In this document: positions 11,664 through 22,309 of the stretch, piece by piece
Numbering within the stretch: the stretch's first letter is position 1
Layout: every line of letters starts with the position of its first letter
Origin: Microplitis mediator
Taxonomy: Eukaryota > Arthropoda > Insecta > Hymenoptera > Braconidae
Reading direction: 5' to 3'
DNA length: 64,000 bases
Assembly (NCBI RefSeq): GCF_029852145.1
Contig: NC_079969.1
Span: 12,556,465 to 12,620,464, forward strand
Notes under the pieces: generated by a model
Databases searched by the model: none
The model's input: only the letters and a program-made list of their open reading frames with translations
What the model was told of the DNA's origin: nothing
Program-made: the position numbers and the translations under genes

Positions 11664-11972
11664 TATATATATAGGGGCATCTTATGGACGTTATGCCGCA
11701 TCAGTGTTGATTCGAGGGACCTTTAGTGCGAATCGAATAGTGATAAAAGTTTTTGCGCGCTGAAAATAAAATTGCCTATTTCGTGCAGTGTCGCGTTAAC
11801 TTTTCCGATAGCTACGTCATCGGAAATAGTTTCGAGGATTAAGCCAGAGAGTCAGCCGAACATTCCTGAGTGACGAGTCATCGCTGGATACGTAGAAAAA
11901 TTAAAATAATATAATTTTAAGTGCAGGTGATATTATTATTTGGAATATTATTTTTATATTTTATATTTCAAA
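11664..11972 (+). other. 5' leader region of the CsRn1-like element
   Basis: This is the sequence between the fold-back boundary and the gag start. It is less AT-rich than the surroundings and non-coding. I could not match it to the 3' LTR at 18584, so the 5' LTR appears lost. Confidence 0.5.
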
Positions 11973-12218
11973 ATGTACGCATCCGCCGCAGAGGAACTCG
12001 CTGCTTTGCGTAAGCAACTTGCACTGTTGACTGCCGAGTATAGCGAAATGCTTGCTCAGGAGCAACTTCCAAATACACGATCCAGAGCATACCAACACCG
12101 TCGTCCTCGGAAAGTTAAAAAATTCGACTATTGCTGGTATCATTTCAAGCATGGTAAAAATGCCCGATCATGCGCACCCGGCTGTAAATGGCAGGGAAAT
12201 GCCAACGAGAATCACTAG
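11973..12218 (+). CDS. Gag fragment with CHCC motif, CsRn1-like element
   Basis: This short Gag reading frame (82 codons from the ATG at 11973) begins with a heptad-like Leu-rich stretch (EELAALRKQLALL) and ends with CWYH-x8-C-x3-C, the CHCC nucleic-acid-binding motif of CsRn1-type Gag. Typical Gags are longer, so the N-terminal part is probably lost. An ATG at 11940 would add 11 hydrophobic residues; I prefer 11973. The stop TAG at 12216-12218 lies inside a hairpin, and a slippery heptamer precedes it, so ribosomes would shift into the pol frame. Confidence 0.7.
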   Translation: MYASAAEELAALRKQLALLTAEYSEMLAQEQLPNTRSRAYQHRRPRKVKKFDYCWYHFKHGKNARSCAPGCKWQGNANENH

Positions 12219-12236
12219 CGGCGGAGAGTGATTCTC
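12194..12236 (+). promoter_or_regulatory. -1 ribosomal frameshift signal, gag to pol (CsRn1-like)
   Basis: The heptamer GGGAAAT at 12194-12200 has the canonical X_XXY_YYZ form in the gag frame (caG GGA AAT). A -1 slip gives exactly the pol frame. After a 6-nt spacer, a perfect 10-bp stem follows: GAGAATCACT (12207-12216) pairs with AGTGATTCTC (12227-12236) around a 10-nt loop. The gag stop sits at the end of the 5' strand of the stem. Heptamer, spacing and stem match known retroviral frameshift cassettes. Confidence 0.8.
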
Positions 12237-14171
12237 AATCGATTTCACGCCGATTATTTATTAAGGATCGAGTCACTGGGACCGAGTTTCTCGTGGACAC
12301 TGGCTCTGATTTATCAGTTTTTCCTCGCGGCTCGATGAAATCGCAAACAACTCCCATAGGTTATCAGCTTTATGCCGCAAACGGCACGATTATCGAAATC
12401 TATGGTTTATCATTAAAAACACTGAATCTCGGACTGCGTCGAGATTTCACGTGGAATTCTATTGTTGCCGATGTCACCAAACCGATACTTGGGGCTGATT
12501 TTTTGAGTCATTATGACTTGTTAGTCAACCTCAAACGCAAATGCTTACGCGACGGCATTACAGGTTTGACATCATCCGGTTATTTCCACGCAACAACAGC
12601 ATTGGACAAAATCAAGGCTGTGGATGGTGATTCCGTTTATATGAAACTGCTACATGAGTTCGCCGATATCACACGACCTGATCCGTCCGACAATAAGAAT
12701 AGGAAACATTCAACGGTGCATCATATTCGTACAACACCTGGTCCACCTGTTTCTAGCAAAGCTCGTCGCTTATCGCCGGACAAATTAAAAATTGCTCAAG
12801 ACGAGTTCCTTAAAATGATTGAGCAAGGGATTTGTCGGCCATCGCAGAGTGCTTGGTCCTCGCCATTACACATGGTCCAGAAAAAGGACGGTGGATGGAG
12901 ACCATGTGGCGATTATCGTCCATTAAATGACCGTACTCTTATTGATAAATATGCGCTTTGATATATGGATGATTTTGCTGCGTATTTACATGGGAAACGA
13001 ATCTTTTCTGTCGTTGATTTTACCAAAGCTTTCCTCCAACTTCGAGTAGCTCCAGAAGATGTCGAGAAAACAGCTATTATCACTCCGTTTGGCTTGTTTG
13101 AGTTTTCATACATGACTTTTGGACTCAAAAATGCAGCACAGACGTTCCAGAGATTTATCGACGAAATCACCTGTGATCTGGATTTCGTATTTCCATATAT
13201 CGACGATATACTACTCGCATCCAAAGACGAACAGGAGCATTTAAAATACCTCAAGATATTATTTCAACGTCTTCGTGATTATGGACTAGTAATAAACGTT
13301 CCGAAGTACCAGCTAGGCAAAACCGAAGTTAAATTCCTCGGTTATTCAATCAACGAACACGGCATTAAACCATTGCCGGAAAAAGTTGAGGCTATCGTTA
13401 ATCTCCAGCCTCCAAAAGCCGTTAAAGCACTTCGTGGATTCCTAGACACAATTAATTTCTACAAAAAGTTCATTAAGAACGCTGCAGAAATTTTAGCGCC
13501 GCTAAATAAAGTACTGGAAGGACCGAAAATCAAAGGATCGCATCCTGCCAACTGGACAGCCGATTTGCAAATCGCTTTTGATGCCGCTAAATGATCTCTC
13601 GCTGATGCAACACTTCTCGTGCATCCAAGAACCGACGTGTATTGGGCAGTTTTTACCGATGCATCAGAAATCGGGATCGGTGCCGTCCTCCAGCAACGCT
13701 TAAACAACGGCTGGCAGCCGCTGGCTTTCTTTAGCCGGAAATTACAGCTGTCGATCCAAAAATTGTCGACTTATGATCGAGAACTACACGTGATCTACGA
13801 AGCCGTGAGACATTTCCGGCATATTTTCGAAGGCCGACACCTAACGATCTACACAGACCACAAACGGCTTCAACACGCATTTAAACAGCGTACGGAGAGA
13901 GCTTCACCATGGCAATTCCGCCGTTTGGATTTCATCGGTCAATTTACGACTGACATTAGACATGTGTCGGGCAACGACAATATTGTCGCTGACACACTGT
14001 CACAAGTCGAAGCAGTGTCTACTGCCATTACATCAGAAGAACTTGCCGATGCACAGAAGCAAGATCTCGAGCTTCAACGATTGCTGCAACAGACAACCGC
14101 GTTGCTGCGTCGACGAATCAATTTTGACAACGGTTTAGCATTGTACTGTGACATTGCGTCAGGTATGGTGC
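12195..14171 (+). pseudogene. CsRn1-like pol, 5' part (PR, RT, RNase H)
   Basis: Retrotransposon polyprotein in the -1 frame relative to gag. In order: aspartic protease with DTGSD at about 12296; reverse transcriptase with the fingers motif (WSSPLHMVQKKDGGWRPCGD), motif A (VVDFTKAF) and catalytic YIDD at 13196; then RNase H with TDAS at about 13655. Two in-frame TGA codons interrupt it, at 12959-12961 (between KYAL and YMDDF) and 13592-13594 (before SLADATLL). The second fits a C-to-T change of CGA. The frame stays open to 14171, where the solo LTR begins. It resumes at 17175 in the same frame. Confidence 0.88.
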
Positions 14172-16192
14172 TATAACGTTCCTTACTATTCGTCACAACC
14201 CACGGCGGAGTGTGGTGTGTGCAGAATAGCCGTTATGGTCCACCAATGGTAAAACTGAAAATAAAAATAATAAACGAAACCAAAAATGTCCTTTGGAGAT
14301 GCCCACGATCCCACTGGACACTCAGCTCTTCTCAGGCTGGGTTAGAAACCGAATTGGGCGCCAGTTCGTGTACCCCACGAACAAAATAACAAATAAACAA
14401 TAAATAAGAAAATGAAATGAAAAATGAAATAATAAAATATAATCAGAGAGCAGTTTTCAGGTATTGGAAAAGGAAAGCAAGAAAGAGATAGTTTGCGATA
14501 AATAAATAATAATAAATTTTGATTATATCCCGGGTTGGTAGCCATTTAACCCGATATAGTTTAATTTATAATGTTTCAGCGGGTATATATAATAATTAAA
14601 CAATAGTATAAATAATAATATTTCACTTCACAATAATTTCTTGACCACTGGTCAAGTACGCAAAATAATAATTATATAAAAAAAATGTTTGTCTTGCTAT
14701 CACTCGCACGTGATAGCTAATAAATATAAATAATTAATAATAATAATTTCTATGCGCACAATATATATTTATCACAATATTTACCACCGAATACGCAAAA
14801 GAATACTAATACTTTGATCACTTGTAACTATTTACTACCAATAATAATAGCTGATAATTATGTTACGTCCTGGTTGATGTTTTGGCGCTGGCGTAGTTGA
14901 GCGGTCGATTTAAATTGGACGTGATGGAAACTTACACATAATTATAAATAATAATTAAGTATGGGTTGAACAGCCACCATTTGGTGGTTGAAATAAACTG
15001 GTTATATTTATTTGTTATTAAATATATTATCTGGATCTGTTTTATTCAATGAATAAAGAGATAGTTGGAGAATTTGTGAAACGTAAAATTCTGGTGTCAT
15101 AATATTGTTAAGCTATTCTTAACAATAGCTTCGAGGATGTAAGAACGAAGTTGAGGTTTTAATATTGAGCCTGACTGCTCTCTATGATTCTATATCTCAG
15201 ACTGACTTCTCTTGATCGAGAAAAACTAGAGTAACTCTTATCAATACGTTTGGGCATCAGACCCGCGCATCGAGTCATATGGAGGGGTCATTCGAGATAA
15301 CGCATGTTCTCGAATGATCCATTCTAATATTTATTGAAAATACTTAGTTCTCACGATCTCTCCACTTTTGTTACTAACAAATGAGTCACTTATCTATTAA
15401 CAAAAGCTATCTTAAACAAAATAGATATTTGTGCAGCTGCACGTCTCGAGGATTAACTCGAGGCGTCAGCGCTTATTTATATTTGATAAAATATAGAAAA
15501 ATAAGTTTATCAATTATTACTCATATCCTTAACGTTCAAATGTCTTAAATAATATTATTCTATTATATTATTTTATATGATTAATTAATTATTATTGGAA
15601 TTACTAGATTATCGATATTCGATATAATTAGTTAGGTTTCAGGTCGGTAATTAAGGAAGTAAAAGCCTACGTCATCTGCCATACAGGCTGGGACGTAACA
15701 ATTATTGTAAATAGTTACAACAAATGATCACCAGTGTGTTAAAATAATAATCCAATACTTGTACAATAATCAACGCAAAATAATACGGAATGATCACAAA
15801 ATAATAATTACTAGTGTAAATATTTAACGCAAAATAATTGATCACTGATAACTATATGAAATATTCAACTCAAAATAATAAATACTGATCACAAATAATA
15901 ATTTACATACGAATAGATATTTACCGCAAACTAATAAATAAACCAAATAATATTATCGCATTAAATCAGAATATTTTTCCAGATAATAACTAATTTATTG
16001 TAAATATCTACCGCAACTAAAATAAAACGTTCCCAATAATACTCAAAATTATAAATAATAAATGTAAATATTTTTTAATATTTACCGCCAAAACATATGA
16101 ACACTCCCCAATAATTAATCAACAAATAAAATGATAATTATTAGGTTTCCAACTTTTGGATAAAAATTTCCGCTGGGACAAACAAGTACGCA

Positions 16193-16223
<31 letters not shown>

Positions 16224-17174
16224 TGGAATCTACTATAAGTATTGCTCTTTCTCTCACTCACATGTGAGATATATACGAATGGCCACCAACGCGGGACAAA
16301 TTACACGCCAATGTATATAGCACACAGGTACTTACAGTCTCCGTTGTAATATAAAATGCGTACAGGTTCCATTGGTCTCAATTATTAATTTGGCAATAAT
16401 TATTGCGACAACTCAAATCAACTCTGATTGCCAAGTGTCCCATACACTTTATAAATTTCAATAATTGCCAAATGGCGTCCCAACAAAGAAAAATTTTACG
16501 GCAACAGCAACACACCTTGCTCTTACAATTGCTTATCCACGTCTGGCCATGGCAGCACGTGAATCCCATGCCGGCACCTCAGCCGGCGCCATCTTATAAT
16601 GTTTTCTCCTTTCAACCAATGGAGAAATATACCTGTCGCATGTTAATTTGCTCATTTACACCAACATGATGCATGACTTGTTTGGCATATAATTTGTCCA
16701 TTCCCGACATTAAATGACTATTCCCATATTTCAGAGCCACTTAATAATATAATTTTATAAATAAATCTCACATTGTTTTATTTATAAGCCCCGTAAATTT
16801 ATTTATAATAAATAAATTTTCTAAGGCCAACTGTTGCGTCGCCGCGCATGCGTCAACCAACCAAAATAATAATAATAGTAATTAAATAATTCAAATAAAT
16901 AAATACGCAATTATTTATCCCAGCGTATATAAAACCCATTTTACCGTTTATAACATTCAGTAAATTTTACTGAGTTGAACGCAATTTTTACCTAGGAAAT
17001 TAGACAAATAATAGAAACACAGTAAATAAAATAAGATAATACATAAAATAATAATAATAATAGTAATATAATAATAATAATATATGAGACGTGTTGAGCA
17101 GCGTGTGCTGCCGTCTGTTGCCCCTCTCCAACCTAATGCGAAGATGCCGCGATATTTAAATATCGTGACAGTGC
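14168..17174 (-). mobile_element. Solo LTR (2,999 bp) of the Ulysses-like family
   Basis: The LTR occupies 14172-17170 on the minus strand, flanked by the 4-bp duplication GTGC (14168-14171 and 17171-17174). Removing the LTR and one GTGC restores the gypsy pol frame, which independently proves the boundaries. It is homologous to the 5' LTR at 39383-42307, sharing the start CACGATATTT.AATATCGCGG, the GGGCGCCAG and TTTGGAGATG motifs and the ACGTTATA end. No internal sequence is present, so recombination between two LTRs removed it. Inside are a TA microsatellite at 16195-16219, an array of short units with TTTGCGGTAAAT-type anchors (about 15710-16130), and no coding potential. Confidence 0.92.
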
Positions 17175-18358
17175 GACCATACGTTCCAGGACCGCTGAGA
17201 AAGAAAGTGTTCGATTCACTACACACGCTAGCTCACCCTGGAATCAAAGGATCATTGAAAATGATTTCTAAACGATCCCTGATTAAAAGAAATGATTAAA
17301 AATGATTTCACACGTTAAATGTCCATAAGAGACAGGATTAGAAATGATTTGAAGGATTAAAAAGTATTTAAAATGATTAAAAAACAAATCATTTTAAATA
17401 CTTTTTAATCATTTTTTTTAATCAGGGATACGTCTGGCCGTCGATTAATAAAGACTGCCGTGAATGGGCAAAATCCTGCATCGATTGCCAGAAAAATAAA
17501 ATTCAGAGACACGTGTCATCGCCGATCGCCAGTTTTGAACCTCCAACTGAACGATTCGAGCACATACACATCGACTTAGTGTCTTTAAAAACATCAAGAG
17601 GCTTTAACCAGTGCTTAACGATCATCGACCGAATCTTGAGGTTTCCTGAGGCTGTCCCGTTATCTAATGGAACCGCAGAAACGATAGCACATGCACTATC
17701 GCTGCACTGAATTTCACGCCACGGAGTACCGAAACGCATTACTTCGGATCAAGGTCCGCAATTCGAATCGTCGTTATTCCAATCGTTGATGAAAATGTAC
17801 GGAACAAAACACTTACATACCACGCCGTATCACCCGCAAGCCAACGGTCTCGTCGAACGTTAACATCGTCAGCTGAAATCAGCACTTTTGTGTCACCAAG
17901 AGTCATGGTATGACGCATTACCAGCCGTTTTGCTCGGCTTACGCGCTGCCTGGAAAGACGACATACAGACGACACCGGCTGAATTAGTGTACGGTGAGCC
18001 AATGCGTTTACCTGGTGAGTTACTCACTCCCAGTAACAAAACTTCACCTCATGATATCATTAACACATTAAAACTTCATTTTAATTCATTGGCACCGGCC
18101 GAAATGTCGCGTCACGGCAAGCATTCTGTTTTCTGTTTCAGGAACCTTAGTACTTGCAGCCACGTACTGGTACGGAATGACCAGGTTGGACCATCTTTCT
18201 CGCCGCCGTACGAGGGTCCATATCGTGTAATAACCCGACACGATAGATACTTCATCGTTGATTTTCGTGGACGACAAATCGCGATTTCTGTGGACAGATT
18301 AAAGCCGGTCTACGAGGCAAATTCAGTCGACACGACGACGATAATAACAAACTCTTAG
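17175..18358 (+). pseudogene. CsRn1-like pol, 3' part (integrase)
   Basis: This continues pol after the solo LTR. An HHCC zinc-binding region (LHTLAHPG at about 17217; C..C at about 17475-17490) is interrupted by the 153-bp MITE. Next comes the integrase core: first Asp in HIDLVS (about 17570), second in TSDQGPQF (about 17745), Glu in GLVER (about 17855), in the usual D,D-35-E order. A C-terminal GPYRVI/LKPVYE segment ends at TAG 18356-18358. Nonsense codons occur at 17708-17710 (TGA, where families have Trp) and 17861-17863 (TAA right after the catalytic Glu). The frame is otherwise continuous, indicating fairly recent inactivation. Confidence 0.88.
17276..17428. mobile_element. 153-bp MITE, TIR CCCTGATTAAAA
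   Basis: It is inserted in the integrase zinc-binding region. The ends are CCCTGATTAAAA and TTTTTTAATCAGGG; the interior repeats AAATGATT and its mirror (arms about 17340-17418). The flanks read AT on both sides (GAT is also possible), so the duplication is 2-3 bp. The same TTTTTAATCAGGGG string ends the large element at 38180-38195. Confidence 0.75.
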
Positions 18359-18860
18359 CCGAATAACACAGAAACCGAGACCGTAAAACGCCGAGTCTGG
18401 TTGAATATTTAAAAATTTACGCGATTTAATAATTTTTTTTCACATAAAAGTTTTTTTTTAAAAGTAAAAATTCACTACTTTATAATATTCATCCATTTAA
18501 TTATTTATTTATTCATATCATTTGTAAATATTCCATTACTTTAATTATCGTGTTTAAATTAAAAAAAAAAAAAAAGGGAGTTCTGTAGCGTTGCTACTAG
18601 ATGACGCGATCGATAAAATTCGACAGTTTCCGTCGAACATCGATTTATTCATTTATCGATCTCTACCACATTGGTGGGGACAATTAGTAATAGACCGTGG
18701 GATTGTACACACGCATCCAGATTTCTTTTCTTTTTACTGTATACTTACAATCACTGTGTTACTTACGTTTATTTAAATAAAACATTTGTTTAAATTAATT
18801 AGTTGGTTTTAATAATTTATATTATCACCTCAACCACTAAATATATATATGTATATATAT
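18359..18860 (+). mobile_element. 3' end, polypurine tract and 3' LTR of the CsRn1-like element
   Basis: After the pol stop comes an AT-rich 3' leader, then a purine run (about 15 A plus GGGAG, 18561-18580) that serves as the plus-strand primer. The LTR starts at TGTAGCG (18584) and runs to about 18846 with AATAAA at 18776. The end is blurred by a TATATA run leading into the next palindrome. Confidence 0.65.
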
Positions 18861-18861
18861 A

Positions 18862-19893
18862 TTAGACTGATTCAAAAAAATCGACTAATTTTTTTTTCTT
18901 CATTATATCGAAAATATTGTTGGAAATGACAAAAAAAATTACTGTGAAAGTTTGAGCTCTTAATATTAATATTAACAACTCCCGCATCGCAATTTTCTAT
19001 TTCCCGTTTAAATAACATGGGAAAATTTATTTTTTAAGGTTTGGAATTTTGTAGCTCATGGTGGGCCCAATACTTTTCAATGTTCAAGACATATCCTTAT
19101 GGGAAATTTGACGCTCTACAAAAACGGTCTCTTATAATTTTTCGATATTTTTATTTCTTCAAAAGTAATTCGAAGTTGAAGTTAGATTGACGATAAATTT
19201 TTACTTTTTTTAAAATTTTTGACGCAACCATCAACTTTATTCGAAAATTTTAAAGGACATTTTTTGTAGAGCATTTTATTTCCTACAACTTATCTCGGAA
19301 AATATTTTTGATATTTCTCACAGGTCGTAAGTTATGCACAATTAACTGAAAATTTAATATAATTAATTTTAGTCAACAAAATTTAGATTATTTTAGAAAA
19401 TTTTCAGTTAATTAAGCATAACTTACAACCTATGAGAAATATCGAAAATTTTCTCTAAAATAAGTTGTAGGAAATAAAAAGCTCTACACAAAATGTCCTT
19501 TAAAATTTTCGAATAAAGTTGATGGTTGCGTCAAAAATTTTAAAAAATGTAAAAATTTATCGTCAATCTAACTTCAACTTCGAATTACTTTTGAAGAAAT
19601 AAAAATATCGAAAAATTATAAGAGACCGTTTTTGTAGAGCGTCAAATTTCCCATAAGGATATGTCTTGAACATTGAAAAGTATTGGGCCCACCATGAGCT
19701 ACAAAATTCCAAACCTTAAAAAATAAATTTTCCCATGTTATTTAAACGGGAAATAGAAAATTGCGATGCGGGAGTTGTTAATATTAATATTAAGAGCTCA
19801 AACTTTCACAGTAATTTTTTTTCGTCATTTCCAACAATATTTTCGATATAATGAAGAAAAAAAGAATTAGTCGATTTTTTTGAATCAGTCTAA
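18862..19893. mobile_element. 1.03-kb near-perfect palindrome, TIR TTAGACTGATTC
   Basis: Two arms of about 500 bp mirror each other almost to the centre (about 19380). The ends are TTAGACTGATTCAAAAAAAT and its complement. TATATAT lies on both sides. There is no ORF. The termini resemble those at 10739 (TTAGGGTGGCCCAAAAAAAT), so they are one superfamily. Diverged relatives of the arm appear at 36960-37290 and 55400-55865. Confidence 0.88.
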
Positions 19894-19899
19894 TATATA

Positions 19900-21186
19900 T
19901 GGGGCATTCCATACCAAATCAGCCACTTCTTGAGGTCACCCCCTCCGATATTTTTGAAAAATTTATATGTTTTGGAGGCTGATTAAAAACGCTCTCATGA
20001 ATTTTTTCAAATTTTTTTGACTACTCGTTTCCGAGATACCGATTTTTTTCAAAATACGAGGTTTTTTTTTTGAAACGGTTATAACTTCGCGAAAAGTACA
20101 CCAATCGAATCGTTTTTTTCTTCAAAATCTTCGTTTTAGAATGTTCTTTCAAGAAAAAGACACGTTTTTATTCTTAATCAATTCCTTCATCGTTTATTTT
20201 AAGTTTGAAGCAAAAAAAATGTTTTTTGGAAATGTATGCCTCCTCCGATTTTTTTGAAAAAATTCTCAAAAAAACTTGGATGAATTCAGAAAATTTTGAG
20301 ACCAATCCGATCGTGGACAAACAATTCGTTCTATTTCTTTTCTTAATTCGAAAAAAGTTTTTTTCCCTAAATATTGTTTTTCGACTTAATTTGACCGATG
20401 AACATTCTCAGATCGGTCTATTTAGATGCTATGATTTTTTTCTAAATACTGTGCCGTTCGGAGTATACTATTTTTGGAAGTTTTTCTGCTTATTCAATAA
20501 CTAAATTTTAAAAATCAACTAAGAACTACTTATGAGTTATCTTTATGACCTAGGAGAAGTGGTACGTGGCCTTATTGGGACGATAGCCAATAAGGAACAA
20601 AAAATACCCAGGAAAGGATAGTAAATGAAATTGATCCGAATTTAAACCCCAAAGTAATAAACAAAGTTTACTTTTTTTGACGATTAAACAATTTGTGAAT
20701 TTCAAATTCAGTTGAATTTGAGTATTGTTTTACAAGTAAACTTCCATCTTCATTTGTATCACACAATTAAGTTTTTGAGTTCCTTTCGTAATTGCTGTTA
20801 TATACAAACTTCATTGAGAATTTAAAAAAAAAAATCGGAGGGGGCATACATTTCCAAAAAACATTTTTTTTGCTTCAAACTTAAAATAAACAATGAAGGA
20901 ATTGATTAAGAATAAAAACGTGTCTTTTTCTTGAAAGAACATTCAAAAACGAAGATTTTGAAAAAAAAAAAAAACGATCTGATTGGTGTACTTTTCGCGA
21001 AGTTATAACCGTTTAAAAAAAAAACCTCGTATTTTGAAAAAAATTGGTATCTCGGAAACGAGTAGTCAAAAAAATTTGAAAAAATTCATGAGAGCGTTTT
21101 TAATCAGCCTCCAAAACATATAAATTTTTCAAAAATATCGGAGGGGGTGACCTCAAAAAGTGGCCGATTTGGTATGGAATGCCCCA
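19900..21186. mobile_element. 1.29-kb palindrome, TIR TGGGGCATTCCATACC
   Basis: It begins 7 bp after the previous palindrome. Arms of about 330 bp (19900-20235 and about 20830-21186) mirror each other; the centre is unpaired. A 99-codon ORF in the centre (20205-20504) has no recognisable features and spans the arm boundary, so I do not call it. The element is non-autonomous. Confidence 0.85.
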
Positions 21187-21340
21187 TATACATTCTTCTG
21201 TACCGTCCGCAACGATCGGAGGACTCAAGGGTGTCCCCACCACGCTCTGGGCTCTACCACCACTTTATGGTGGAGGGGGCTATAGTTGCACCATACTACT
21301 CTCTAGTCAATCCTCCAATCGCTGGTGACTCACGCTGACA

Positions 21341-21649
21341 TTTACGTGCTCCGACGTTGCAACTGCACATAAGATTATCACAGCCAAGAAGAAAATAAGA
21401 GTACTGAAGTGGACCTATGTTATGCACTGTCCTGCCAATGAACCCCTTGGGTTGCCAGGATTCTACAAAGACGACTTCAACATCTACATCAATGAGCTTA
21501 TGTCTAGTCGTACGTTCAAACTCCTCAGCTCGGCTAAGAAGGTGTTGAAACCCGCTGGTTTTAAATATGTCTGGGCCAAACACGACTCAGTTTTTGCTAA
21601 GGTTGATGACAACGCCTTAATTCATGTCATCTCTACTCAAGAGGAGTAG
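21341..21649 (+). pseudogene. LINE ORF1 C-terminal fragment
   Basis: The frame ends TAG at 21647-21649. The segment INELMSSRTFKLLSSAKKV...FKYVWAKHDSVFAKVDD resembles the conserved C-terminal segment of CR1/Jockey-type ORF1 proteins (NINE-L, then F-x-W and I/V-R patterns), which bind the element RNA. Upstream, 21190-21340 cannot be read as one frame. The first part of ORF1 is missing. Confidence 0.6.
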
Positions 21650-21716
21650 AGAAGCTCAAGAAACTTGAGTCAAAAAACTGTTAACAAAAAAAGTATCAAG
21701 TCAAGTCTCAGTTCCT

Positions 21717-22309
21717 GTGAATGCTGCCAAAAAATTCCTGCTGCGTGCCTGCTGTCTCAATATAAATTCGCTTAGAGCAAACATTGGTGTGCTTCAACAA
21801 TACCTTGATGGCGAGCCTTTGTTCCACGTTATAGCGCTGACTGAGACCTGGCTCAGTGACTCCATAGCCAACATCAACATTCCGGATTACTGTGTCGTTA
21901 GAAACGACCGGAACTCGCGTGGGGGCAGTGTAGCTTTATACTATCACCAATCTTTACACTTATCAATCATCCTCAAGCCACCGATCGTCTGGAACAGTCA
22001 ACCAGGTACCTCAGAATACTTGCTAGCAAAGCTGCACATAAAAGGGACTCAATCAGTATTTGTTGCGGTCGTGTATCGGCCACCTCATGCTCCCTTCACT
22101 TTACCCAACGATCTGGCGACTACCATTGCTTCAGCTATGGAAGGTTTTAGTCATAAACTCATTCTTGGGGATTTTAACGCAGACCAATTGCTTCCTTCCT
22201 GGTGATGATGCTGATTACATTAAATCCTTTATGAACGCAAAGTCACTTAGGCTTGTGCAACATGGTTATTCCCATACCACCAAAAGTTCTCAGACCTGGT
22301 TAGATCTTT
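21717..22309 (+). pseudogene. LINE ORF2, endonuclease part
   Basis: Apurinic/apyrimidinic-type endonuclease domain. Visible motifs are CLNINSL (N-terminal strand), ALTETWL with the catalytic Glu, GGSVALYY, VVYRPP and LGDFNA. A frameshift at about 22195 moves the frame, after which DDADYIKSF...SHTTKSSQTWLDL continues to the LTR insertion. The first frame begins with GTG at 21717; no confident ATG is seen. The catalytic His normally found in the SDH motif near the domain end is not evident. Confidence 0.75.

Larger units (their letters stand above)
11664..18860 (+). mobile_element. CsRn1-like Ty3/gypsy retrotransposon, broken
   Basis: The internal region is nearly complete: gag end, protease, reverse transcriptase, RNase H, integrase, polypurine tract and a 3' LTR. 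The Gag ends in a Cys-His-Cys-Cys motif (CWYH..C..C) typical of the CsRn1 group (Kabuki, CsRn1). No 5' LTR is recognisable; a fold-back element abuts the 5' side. Two later insertions split pol: a 2,999-bp solo LTR and a 153-bp MITE. All pol segments remain in one frame, with four nonsense codons. Confidence 0.85.

Noticed and set aside
20205..20504. 99-codon ORF in the centre of a palindrome
   Set aside because: Phe/Lys-rich, spans arm boundary, no motif; low complexity explains it.
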